Origin: Paenibacillus mucilaginosus 3016
GTDB lineage: Bacteria; Bacillota; Bacilli; Paenibacillales; NBRC-103111
Direction: 5' to 3'
Length of the DNA: 64,000 nt
NCBI RefSeq assembly: GCF_000250655.1
Contig: NC_016935.1
Span: 5,288,001-5,352,000, forward strand
This document shows, in pieces, positions 8,114-16,718 of the stretch. A model generated the notes under the pieces. That model saw nothing but the letters and a program-made list of their open reading frames with translations. It was not told the DNA's origin and ran no database searches. The position numbers and the translations under genes were made by a program. Position 1 is the first letter of the stretch; the number at the start of each line of letters is the position of its first letter.

Positions 8114-8981
8114 GCAGCCACCGCCTTGTCGCCCAGAAGCTGCCGGCCAGCCCGATCAGGAGGCCTCCGAGCAGAATGCCGGCCGCAGTAAGCTCGATCC
8201 AGCCCTGCCGGTAGGTGAAGATCCCCCCATAGGACAGCTGCAGCCTGGTATAGGCCAGGTCATAGAAGAAGTACACGGCCAGGCTGGCCAGAATGCCGCC
8301 GAAGAGGCCGAGCAGGCCCCCTTCGAAGAGGAACTGCCCGCGCACATGGCTCTCCTTCGCCCCGATGAGGAGCTTCACCCGGATCTCCTTCTCCCTGCGG
8401 AACATCGCCAGCTGCACGGCGATCGTAACGGTCAGCACGGAAACTATGAGCAGCACGAGCAGGAAGCCGAGGCCGTAGCGTTCGGAACGTTCGGACCAGA
8501 TCAGCACGGATTCCGCATATTTCTGGGAGAAGATCACCTCCGTAACCCCCTTCATCCCCTCCAGCTCTTTCGCAGCAAGCGGCGCCATGGCCGGTTCCGC
8601 AAGCTCCAGTGTAATGAGATCGGGCAGCGAGTTGCTGTGCTCAAAGGCGCGGAACAGGTGCTCTTTGCCGTCAAACAGCTTCTGCAGCCGCTGCAGGCTC
8701 ATCTCCTTCGTCTCGATCTCCGCCGAACGCACCCAGGAGCGGCCGCGGAGCAGCTCCGCCATCGGCTCGGCATCCGCGGCCGGGTCGATCATCAGCTTGA
8801 TCTTCACCTGGGATTCCAGGTAGCCGATGACCTCCTGTACGCCGCTTCGCAGCAGGAACAGGGTGCCGGCGGCCGTCAGCGTAATGGTAATGAGCAGAAC
8901 GGCCGCAAGAGAGGCGCCGGGGCTGCGGCGGAAGCCGTCGCGCGCGTCACGAAGATAATATCTCGCAAGGTTCCACCGCAT
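8106..8981 (-). CDS. ftsX: FtsX-like ABC transporter permease
   Basis: This 291-residue protein has the FtsX layout: one N-terminal membrane helix (LAAVLLITITLTAAGTLFLL), an extracellular domain of about 140 residues with VKIKLMIDPAAD and LPDLITLELAEP, then three C-terminal helices. FtsX does not move a solute; it transmits ATP-driven movement from FtsE to extracellular cell-wall hydrolases or their activators. The ATG at 8981 follows a G-rich Shine-Dalgarno run; an in-frame ATG at 8996 is possible. It overlaps the end of the FtsE-like gene by 35 bases and the coiled-coil gene by eight. It is probably a paralogue of the housekeeping FtsX, dedicated to this locus. Confidence 0.85.
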   Translation of the reverse strand: MRWNLARYYLRDARDGFRRSPGASLAAVLLITITLTAAGTLFLLRSGVQEVIGYLESQVKIKLMIDPAADAEPMAELLRGRSWVRSAEIETKEMSLQRLQKLFDGKEHLFRAFEHSNSLPDLITLELAEPAMAPLAAKELEGMKGVTEVIFSQKYAESVLIWSERSERYGLGFLLVLLIVSVLTVTIAVQLAMFRREKEIRVKLLIGAKESHVRGQFLFEGGLLGLFGGILASLAVYFFYDLAYTRLQLSYGGIFTYRQGWIELTAAGILLGGLLIGLAGSFWATRRWLHE

Positions 8982-9618
8982 CGAGACGCCCCCCATTCAT
9001 ATGCAGTGTTCGGGAAGGCATGGCCCGGACCAGCTCCGTGGAGTGCGTCACCATCAGGACCGTGGTTCCCTCGCTCCGGTTCAGCTCCCACAGCAGCTCC
9101 AGAATGCGGAAGGCATTCTCCCCGTCCAGGTTGCCGGTAGGTTCGTCGGCCAGCAGGATGGGCGGCCTGTTCAGCAGGGCCCGGGCGATGGCGGTCCGCT
9201 GCATCTCCCCCCCGGAGAGCTGGCGGGGGAAGTGGTCTTCTTTCCCCTCCATGCCCACCTTGTGAAGAAACTCCTGTGCTTTGGCCCGGACAGCCGCCGG
9301 GTCTGCCCCCAGCACCTCGCCGGCCAAAGCGACATTCTCCAGCACCGTCTTCCGGTCGATAAGCTCAAAGCCCTGATGGATCGTGGCCATCAGCCGGCGG
9401 GCTTCGAACCGCGGAAGGCTTCGGAGCGGCCGCCCCTGAATCCGCACCTCACCCTCATAAGATTCGATCTGACGGTTCAGTACACGAAGGAGGGTGCTTT
9501 TGCCCGAGCCGGAAGGCCCCTGCAGATACACGAATTCTCCCGGAGCGAGGGAGAGCTCGAGGTCTCTGAGCACCGTTCGGCCCCCGTACCCGAGAGTCAA
9601 TCCCTGCACCCCGATCAT
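8947..9618 (-). CDS. ftsE: FtsE-like ABC transporter ATPase
   Basis: This 223-residue cytoplasmic ATPase has Walker A GPSGSGKST (34-42), the signature LSGGE, Walker B ILLADEP and the switch His in MVTHS. Size and sequence place it in the FtsE/LolD/MacB group, and its partner here is FtsX-like. The start codon overlaps the stop of NRPS1 as ATGA (9615-9618), so the ATPase is translationally coupled to the terminal peptide synthetase. The simplest reading is a role in export, surface targeting or self-protection linked to the peptide. Confidence 0.9.
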   Translation of the reverse strand: MIGVQGLTLGYGGRTVLRDLELSLAPGEFVYLQGPSGSGKSTLLRVLNRQIESYEGEVRIQGRPLRSLPRFEARRLMATIHQGFELIDRKTVLENVALAGEVLGADPAAVRAKAQEFLHKVGMEGKEDHFPRQLSGGEMQRTAIARALLNRPPILLADEPTGNLDGENAFRILELLWELNRSEGTTVLMVTHSTELVRAMPSRTLHMNGGRLDAVEPCEILSS

Positions 9619-12600
9619 GAAGGATCACCCGCCTGCACCAGCATGGCATCCCGCGGAGCCTGAAGCGCGGCCAGGATCACGCCGGCATTGCGGGCCGCAT
9701 AGTCCGTACTGAGCATCTCGAGGTGAGCCCCGGCCCCCTCGTATTCCGTCACGAAGCCATAGGTGGACAGCGACCAGGGGATAACAGCCGCCGCCTCCAG
9801 GCTTCGGTTCTCCGAACGGATGCAGTGAAGATCGGCCCGGAGGCAGTCTTCATGCACCAGCCCGTCCAGATACTCCGCGTAAGCCCGGATGCGCCCGCGG
9901 CATTCCGCGAGGAAGCTTTCCTCCAGCTTGCCGCTGCTCCGCTCCACTTCCTGGAGCATGACGCGGACTTCTTCTTCAAGGCTTAGTTCTGACGGAGAGA
10001 AACCTGTCTCGAGATGCACGGAGTCGATCAGCACAAGATCGCTGACCACAAGCCCGCGGCGTTCGAGCTCGGCGGCGACTTCAAAGGCCAGGTTCCCGCC
10101 CGCCGAATACCCGAGGAGACGGTAGGGCCCCTCGCCCTGCAGGCTCACGATCTCATCGGCATAGCGGACAATCCGGTCCCCCGCGGGAAGGAAGTCGAAG
10201 GCATAGAGCGTGAACTCTCCCTGCAGGCATGCCGCCAGCGTCTGGAACACCATGCCATAGCCCAGCAGCGGAGGAAAGCTGAACAGGTTCGGGCTGCCGG
10301 CTTCATTCCAGAGCACCGCGCTGCCCGCTTCCGCCGCATCCTCGAAGAGAGCCGAGGCAAGCCCCCGGATCGTCGGGTGCCGCATGACGGTCCGCAGCGG
10401 GACTTCGACCCCGAAGGCCGCGGAAGCCAGCGATGCCATACGGGCCGCTTTGAGAGAGCTGCCGCCGAGGGAGAAGAAATCATCGTGCATGCCGATGCGA
10501 TCCGCCTCAAGCACCTCCGCCCATATGTCCTGCAGACGCTTCTCCGTACCGCTGCGTGCGGGCTCGTATACGGTGGCGGCCATTCCCCTCCGAAGCTCCC
10601 CTTGCCCGGGGAGGGAACGCCGGTCGATTTTGCCGTTGGAAGTCAGCGGCAGCTGCTCCAGGACCACATAGAAGGCAGGGATCATCACTTCGGGCAGCCG
10701 CTGCTTCAGGTGCTCCCGAAGCTCGGCGAGGTCCAGGGGACCGGATGCCGCCAGGTAGGCGCACAGCTCCTTCTCCCCTTTCTCCTCCGCCTCCATCACG
10801 GCGGCCTGCCGGATCCGTTCATGCTGCAGGAGGGCCGATTCGATCTCGCCGGGCTCCACCCGGAACCCGCGGATCTTCACCTGCTGATCCGCCCGGCCGA
10901 GGAATTCCACGCAGCCATCCGGCGTCCATCTCGCCAGATCCCCGGTACGGTACATGCGTCCGCCGGGCGTGAACGGATCGGTCACGAACCTGTCCCCGGT
11001 AAGCTCCGGCAGCCGGTGATATCCGCGCGCTATGCCCGCTCCCCCGATACAGAGCTCCCCCGTCACGCCGACCGGCTGCAGCTGCATCGAGGCGCTGACA
11101 ACGTACATTTTCATATTCGGAAAAGGCCGGCCGATCGGAACGACCCCCGTACCCGCGAAGTCCTCCGCCGGCACTTCATAGCAGCTCGACTCGATACAGC
11201 CCTCGGTCACCCCATAGCAGTTCACAATGCGCAGACGGGAGCCGAAGCGCTGGAGCAGCTTCCGGTACTCTTCCGCCGGACAGCTGTCGGAGCCGATGAT
11301 GAGCAGCCGGAGCGCGCCGGTATCGAGCCCCCTCTCATGGATATACTCCATCAGGGGAACCGCCAGCGAAGGCGTCGCATCCAGCACTGTAATCTGATGA
11401 AGCCTCAGTTCTTCATACAGACGGGCCGGATCAGGCCGGGCCTCCTCCGGGCAGAGCACTAGCTCGCCCCCGAAGGCCAAGGTCCGGGCGAGATCCGCCA
11501 GAAAGACGTCGAAGGAGAAGCTGGCGATCTGCAGCAGCCGCACCGGGAACGAATCGAAGGCAAAGCGCTCACGGTAAGCCAGGATCGTATTGGCGTAGCT
11601 GCCGTGCTCGACGAGTACGCCCTTGGGCCTGCCGGTCGTTCCGGACGTATAAATCATATAGGCCAGCCGGGAGGGATCCGCCGCAGGGAGCTCCCCCCCA
11701 GCCGGCTCCCTCCCGTACGATCCTTCGTCATCCAGCAGCACGGTTTCCCCGGTCCAGCCCGGCGCCGTTCCGATCAGTGAGCGCTGGGTGAGCAGCAGCT
11801 CGGCCCCGCTGTCCTCCAGCATATAGGCAATGCGATCCCCAGGATAGACCGGATCGATGGGCACATAGGCCCCGCCGGCCTTGAAGACGGCGAGTACGGC
11901 AACAACCCAGTCCACCGACCGCTCGGCGAGGATCGCCACCATGCTCTCCGGCCGGATGCCCCGGGCGGCAAGCCCGGCCGCCAGGCGCCCCGAGCGTTCG
12001 TCAAGCTCGCGGTACGTGAGCAGCCGGTCCAGGCAGCGCACGGCGGGACGGTCCGGCGCCGCCTCGGCCTGCTGCCGGAACAGAGGTAGAAACTGAGCGT
12101 CCTCTGGCACCTGCTTGGCCTGCGGGTTGAAGCAGTGGAGAATTTGGCGCTCCTCCGCTTCGGTCAGCAGCTTCAGCTGCGCCAGGCTTGCCGAAGGGTC
12201 CGATACGATATGCTGAAGCAGCTCCCGGTAATGGCCGGCCATCCGGCGGATCGTCTCGGGACCGTACAAGTCCGTACAGTACTCGATATCGAAGATGAGC
12301 GTATCCTTCTTCAGGGCTCCCTCGAACGTCAGATCGAACTGTGCCGCCTTGTTCGGGATCTCAAGCGTCTGGAATGCCAGGCCGCTGGCCGCAAGGTCCG
12401 CCGTCTGGGTCTGGAGGGTGAACATCGTATCGAACAGCGGGTTGCGGCTGATGTCCCTTGCCGCACCGCAGCGGTCGACGAGCAGCTCGAACGGATAATC
12501 CGCATGCTCATAGGCGGAGAGAGCCGTCTCCCGGACCGCAGCCAGAAACTGCAGGAACGGAAGGCTTCTCCCCGGCCGGCTCCGGAGGGCAAGCGTATTG

Positions 12601-15600
12601 ACGAACAGCCCGACCAGATTCGCCGTATCCGGGTGCGAGCGACCGCTGACCGGCGTGCCGACCACGATGTCCTCCTGCCCGGTATACTTGTGGAGCATCA
12701 CCTTGTAAGCTGCGAGCGTCAGCATGAACAGGGTCGTCCCCGTCTCCCTTGCAAGCTGCTGCAGACGGGAGGTCAGCTCCGGCTCCAGCCGGAAGCGGAA
12801 GGTGTCTCCCGCATGGCTACGCTCGGCGGGCCGGGGGGCGTCTGCAGGCAATTGCAGCAGCGGAGGCGCCTCGCTGAACTGCGCGAGCCAGTAGTCTTCA
12901 TGCCGGCGGAACGGCTCCGAGTCGAGCAGCGCCTGCTGCCATACCGCATAATCCTTGTAGTCCACTGGGCTGGGGGGAAGCGCCCCGCCCGCGTAGAGCC
13001 GGGTGAATTCTTCCGCGAGAATCCGGACCGACTCCCCGTCCGAGACGATATGGTGCATATTGAACAAGAGCACATGCCGGTCCGGCGCCGTCGTGATCAG
13101 CCCGACCCGGAGCAGCGGGGCCTGGGACAGGTCGAAGGGCCTCAGGAAAGCGGCCAGCAGCGATGGCAGCTGCGCCTCGTCCGCTGCCGTGTATTCGACG
13201 CGGAAATCAACGGCCTGGTGTACCCGCTGGAGGATCTCCCCGCCCGAGAGCTCGAAGGATGTGCGCAGAGCCGCGTGGCGTTCGATCAGCTGCTGCCACG
13301 CCCGCTCGAAGCGGTACAGATCCACATGGCCCTCCACGGCAAACATGCCGGGAATCTGATAGCCGGTCCCCTCCCCTTCGAGCTGCTGCAGAACGAACAT
13401 CCGGCGCTGGGCGGAGGACACCCGGTACGCTGCGGCGGGTGCAGCCGCCGGAATCGGCGGCAGGCGGTCCCCCTCGGGCTCCTGCAGATGCCGGGCCATC
13501 GCTTCGACCGTGCCAAGCTGGAATACGCTGCGGATCGGCAGGGATACGCCCGTGATCTTGTGGATCCGGGCGATCAGAGCCGTCGCCTTGATCGAATGGC
13601 CTCCGAGCTCTATGAAGTGGTCCTGCACCCCGACCTCGCGCTGAAGCACCTCGCGCCAGATCTCAGCCAGCTTCGCCTCCGTCTCATTGCGGGGAGCCAC
13701 ATACGCCGTGCCGCTGCCGATGCTCCCGTCCGGCTCCGGCAGGCTCCGGCGGTCGAGCTTCCCGTTAGCGGTGACCGGCATCGCCGGCAGCCGGACGAAG
13801 TGCGCCGGGATCATGTACTCCGGCAGCGACGCGCCGAGAAACTCCCGCAGCCGGCCTACCGTCAGCTCCTCCTCCGTCACCAGATACGCGCACAGGTATT
13901 TCTCCCCGCCCGCATCCTGACGGTCGATCACCACCGCTTCCTTCACCGCCGGGTGCTTCGCCAGCTGCGCCTGGATCTCGCCCGGCTCGATCCGGTAGCC
14001 GCGGATCTTCACCTGGTGGTCGATCCTGCCGAGGAACTCGATGTTGCCGTCCGCCATCCATCTCGCCCGGTCACCCGTGCGGTACATGCGCCCGCCCTCC
14101 CGCAGGCTGTAAGGGTCGGGCAGGAACCGGGCCGCCGTCAGGGCCGGGTCGTCATAGCCGGCCGCGAGGCACTCCCCGCCGATGAACAGCTCCCCGGGAA
14201 CGCCGATCGGACACGGCGCCAGGCCGCTGTCCAGAATATAGTAGCGTGCGTTCTGGATCGGCCGGCCGTACGGGATGCTTGCCCAGTTCGGATCGACCTC
14301 CCCGACCTCAAAGACGTTCGACCACACGGTCGCTTCCGTCGCGCCGCCCATCGCCAGCACCCGCACGCCAGGGAACGCCCGCTGCAGCACCCCCGGCAGC
14401 TTCAGCGGAATCCAGTCTCCGCTGAGCAGCACATGGCGCAGCGAGACGGACACCGGCTGCGGATGGGACTCGATCAGCGGGGCGAGCTGCTGCAGCGCCG
14501 CCGGCGCCGAGTTCCAGCAGGTGACCGGCTCGTCCCTCAGCAGCTCCAGCAGCCGCTCCGGCCGGCGGATGTCCTCCGCCTCCACGAGCCGGATCGTGCC
14601 GCCTGCCGTCAGCATGCCGAACACGTCATAGACCGACAGGTCGAAGGTCGGCGAAGTGACGAACAGGACGCGGTCCTCCGGGCCCATGCCGGTCGTGCGG
14701 TTCACCCAGTCGATCAGGTTGGACACGCTGCGGTGGTGGACGATGACGCCCTTCGGCACTCCCGTGGAGCCGGAGGTGAAGATCGCGTATGCCGGGTCAT
14801 GGGGCCCGGCGGCCGGGACCCCGGCTTCCGCAGCGGAAGCCCTCTCCTCCGCTCCGGCCGCATCCGCGTCCTGATCCACGCAGTGAATGTTCGCAAGCTG
14901 CGGGCAGGCCGCCGGCAGCTCCTCCCACAGCGGGGACAGCGCCGACTCGCTGACCAGATGAGCCGCGCCGAGCGTATTCAGGATGCGCTCGATGCGCGCC
15001 ACCGGATAGCTTGCCTCCATCGGCACATAGGCGCCGCCCGCCTTGGCGATGCCAAGCATCGCTACGATCAGGCGGTCCGAGCGGTTCAGCAGCAGGCCCA
15101 CATAGGAGCCGGGTCCGACACCGGCCGACCGCAGGCGGCGGGCCAGCCGGCCGGCGCGCTCGTCCAGCTGGGCATAGGTCAGCGTTCCGCTGTCCGTCAC
15201 CACCGCCGGATGATGAGGCCGCAGGCGCACCTGCTCCTCGAAGCCGTGGTGAATCAGCCGCTCCTCCGGGAACGCCCTCGCCGTGTCATTGAACTCGTGC
15301 AGCAGCTGCTCCCGCTCGCCATCGGTCAGCAGCATCAGCTTCCCGATCTCCCGGCCCGGGTCCGCCGTCACCGCTGCGGCAAGCTCCTTCAGATGACCTT
15401 CTAGCCGGGTGAAGAAAGCTGCGTCGAAGCGGGCTTCATTGTACAGGAACTTGACCGTCAGCCGGTCCCCCGGGACGAACAGCACCGTGAGATCGTAGTT
15501 CGTCTGCTCGAAGGCTTCGACCGTGCCGGGTACGAACCCGAGCCGCCGCCGAAGGAGAACCTCATCCTGGGCTTCAACCGGGAAATTCTCGAACACCAGA

Positions 15601-16661
15601 ATATGATCGATCAACCCTGTCTTCAACAGGCTGTCGGCCTGGATTTCGTACAGCGGATAGAACTCATGGGCCGCCGAGCGGTGCTCCGAGCGGCGGGCTT
15701 CGGCCAGCAGCTCGGAGAACGGCAGCTCCGCCCGCATCCGCATTCTCACGGGAACCGTGTTGATGAAGAGCCCGATCATCGACTCGATGCCCGGCACTTC
15801 GGCCGGACGCCCCGAGACGACGGCGCCGAACATGACATCCTCCAGCTGCGTATACTTGTGGAGCAGAACGCTCCACAGTGCCTGCATCAGGGTGCTGACC
15901 GTCACGCCGGCGGTCATGCTGAGCGACAGCAGCGCCCGGGTTTCGGCTTCACCGAAAGCGAAGTCCCCTTCCTTCCGCAGATACCGGGCGGCATTCTTCA
16001 CACCCGGCAAGGAAGGAAGCGCCGCCAGCTGGCCGTAGCCGTGCACATAGTCCGACCAGTATGCCTCAGCCGCTTTCCGGTCCTGCTTCTCCAGCCATTT
16101 CATGTACGTGCTGTACTGCGGCGGGGCTTCCAGGCGGACCGGCTCCTTGTGCCTCCAGGCGCCGTAGATCTGGAACAATTCCTTCATCAGAATGCCGAGG
16201 CACCAGCCGTCCAGAATGATATGGTGGAAGTTCCACAGAAGCAGGTACTCCTCCGGTGCCGTGCGGATGACCGTGGCCCGGAGCAGGGAATCCTCGCTGA
16301 GCCGGAACCCCTTCTCCAGCTCCGCGGCCTTCCATTCCCCGATCCGCTCCCTGCGCTCGGCGCTGCCGAGGGCGGACAGGTCCTCATAGGCAATCGGAGG
16401 AAAGCTTCGCTGTTTCAGGACGACCTGCATCGGCTTGTTCACTCCGTCGTGAACAAACACCGTCCGGAGCACGTCATGCCGGTCCACCAGCACCTGGAAG
16501 CTCATCTGCAGGTAGGCCAGATCAAGCGATCCTTTCAGCTCCACGGCGATCTGTTCCCGGTAGGTCAGCGATTCTTCATCCATGAGATAGTGAAACAGCA
16601 TCCCCTGCTGCATGGGGGACAGCAGATAGACATCCTTGATTTGATCCTTGGTCCACTTCAC
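9615..16661 (-). CDS. NRPS1: C-A(Cys)-T-C-A(basic)-T-TE, terminal synthetase
   Basis: This 2,348-residue intact synthetase adds the last two residues and releases the chain. The first C domain (SPMQQGMLFHY, HHIILDGWC) is of the D-donor type, matching the epimerase at the end of NRPS2. A1 (about 460-975) has pocket residues read by alignment to GrsA as DLYNLSMVW, very close to the cysteine code DLYNLSLIW. T1 has GGHSIKA near 1022. C2 (HHIVSDG near 1204) is L-donor type. A2 (about 1530-2025) gives DVADIGCIE, resembling Arg/Orn-type codes; a basic substrate is tentative. T2 (GGSSLKAAR) is followed by a thioesterase with GYSAGG near 2184. No Cy domain is seen, so the cysteine would stay uncyclised. 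The FtsE gene overlaps the stop. Confidence 0.93.
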   Translation of the reverse strand: MKWTKDQIKDVYLLSPMQQGMLFHYLMDEESLTYREQIAVELKGSLDLAYLQMSFQVLVDRHDVLRTVFVHDGVNKPMQVVLKQRSFPPIAYEDLSALGSAERRERIGEWKAAELEKGFRLSEDSLLRATVIRTAPEEYLLLWNFHHIILDGWCLGILMKELFQIYGAWRHKEPVRLEAPPQYSTYMKWLEKQDRKAAEAYWSDYVHGYGQLAALPSLPGVKNAARYLRKEGDFAFGEAETRALLSLSMTAGVTVSTLMQALWSVLLHKYTQLEDVMFGAVVSGRPAEVPGIESMIGLFINTVPVRMRMRAELPFSELLAEARRSEHRSAAHEFYPLYEIQADSLLKTGLIDHILVFENFPVEAQDEVLLRRRLGFVPGTVEAFEQTNYDLTVLFVPGDRLTVKFLYNEARFDAAFFTRLEGHLKELAAAVTADPGREIGKLMLLTDGEREQLLHEFNDTARAFPEERLIHHGFEEQVRLRPHHPAVVTDSGTLTYAQLDERAGRLARRLRSAGVGPGSYVGLLLNRSDRLIVAMLGIAKAGGAYVPMEASYPVARIERILNTLGAAHLVSESALSPLWEELPAACPQLANIHCVDQDADAAGAEERASAAEAGVPAAGPHDPAYAIFTSGSTGVPKGVIVHHRSVSNLIDWVNRTTGMGPEDRVLFVTSPTFDLSVYDVFGMLTAGGTIRLVEAEDIRRPERLLELLRDEPVTCWNSAPAALQQLAPLIESHPQPVSVSLRHVLLSGDWIPLKLPGVLQRAFPGVRVLAMGGATEATVWSNVFEVGEVDPNWASIPYGRPIQNARYYILDSGLAPCPIGVPGELFIGGECLAAGYDDPALTAARFLPDPYSLREGGRMYRTGDRARWMADGNIEFLGRIDHQVKIRGYRIEPGEIQAQLAKHPAVKEAVVIDRQDAGGEKYLCAYLVTEEELTVGRLREFLGASLPEYMIPAHFVRLPAMPVTANGKLDRRSLPEPDGSIGSGTAYVAPRNETEAKLAEIWREVLQREVGVQDHFIELGGHSIKATALIARIHKITGVSLPIRSVFQLGTVEAMARHLQEPEGDRLPPIPAAAPAAAYRVSSAQRRMFVLQQLEGEGTGYQIPGMFAVEGHVDLYRFERAWQQLIERHAALRTSFELSGGEILQRVHQAVDFRVEYTAADEAQLPSLLAAFLRPFDLSQAPLLRVGLITTAPDRHVLLFNMHHIVSDGESVRILAEEFTRLYAGGALPPSPVDYKDYAVWQQALLDSEPFRRHEDYWLAQFSEAPPLLQLPADAPRPAERSHAGDTFRFRLEPELTSRLQQLARETGTTLFMLTLAAYKVMLHKYTGQEDIVVGTPVSGRSHPDTANLVGLFVNTLALRSRPGRSLPFLQFLAAVRETALSAYEHADYPFELLVDRCGAARDISRNPLFDTMFTLQTQTADLAASGLAFQTLEIPNKAAQFDLTFEGALKKDTLIFDIEYCTDLYGPETIRRMAGHYRELLQHIVSDPSASLAQLKLLTEAEERQILHCFNPQAKQVPEDAQFLPLFRQQAEAAPDRPAVRCLDRLLTYRELDERSGRLAAGLAARGIRPESMVAILAERSVDWVVAVLAVFKAGGAYVPIDPVYPGDRIAYMLEDSGAELLLTQRSLIGTAPGWTGETVLLDDEGSYGREPAGGELPAADPSRLAYMIYTSGTTGRPKGVLVEHGSYANTILAYRERFAFDSFPVRLLQIASFSFDVFLADLARTLAFGGELVLCPEEARPDPARLYEELRLHQITVLDATPSLAVPLMEYIHERGLDTGALRLLIIGSDSCPAEEYRKLLQRFGSRLRIVNCYGVTEGCIESSCYEVPAEDFAGTGVVPIGRPFPNMKMYVVSASMQLQPVGVTGELCIGGAGIARGYHRLPELTGDRFVTDPFTPGGRMYRTGDLARWTPDGCVEFLGRADQQVKIRGFRVEPGEIESALLQHERIRQAAVMEAEEKGEKELCAYLAASGPLDLAELREHLKQRLPEVMIPAFYVVLEQLPLTSNGKIDRRSLPGQGELRRGMAATVYEPARSGTEKRLQDIWAEVLEADRIGMHDDFFSLGGSSLKAARMASLASAAFGVEVPLRTVMRHPTIRGLASALFEDAAEAGSAVLWNEAGSPNLFSFPPLLGYGMVFQTLAACLQGEFTLYAFDFLPAGDRIVRYADEIVSLQGEGPYRLLGYSAGGNLAFEVAAELERRGLVVSDLVLIDSVHLETGFSPSELSLEEEVRVMLQEVERSSGKLEESFLAECRGRIRAYAEYLDGLVHEDCLRADLHCIRSENRSLEAAAVIPWSLSTYGFVTEYEGAGAHLEMLSTDYAARNAGVILAALQAPRDAMLVQAGDPS
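13621..15304 (-). repeat. Duplicated A(Cys) domain, copy in NRPS1
   Basis: About 1,684 bases covering almost exactly one adenylation domain are nearly identical to 21409-23090 in NRPS2; only scattered substitutions were seen. The flanking C and T domains differ, so the duplication edges coincide with the domain edges. This copy is frame-intact. Confidence 0.95.
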
Positions 16662-16718
16662 GTCGCTCTACACCTCATCTCATCTCTCCAAAAGTAGGCG
16701 AAGCCTCCCCGGATCCGC

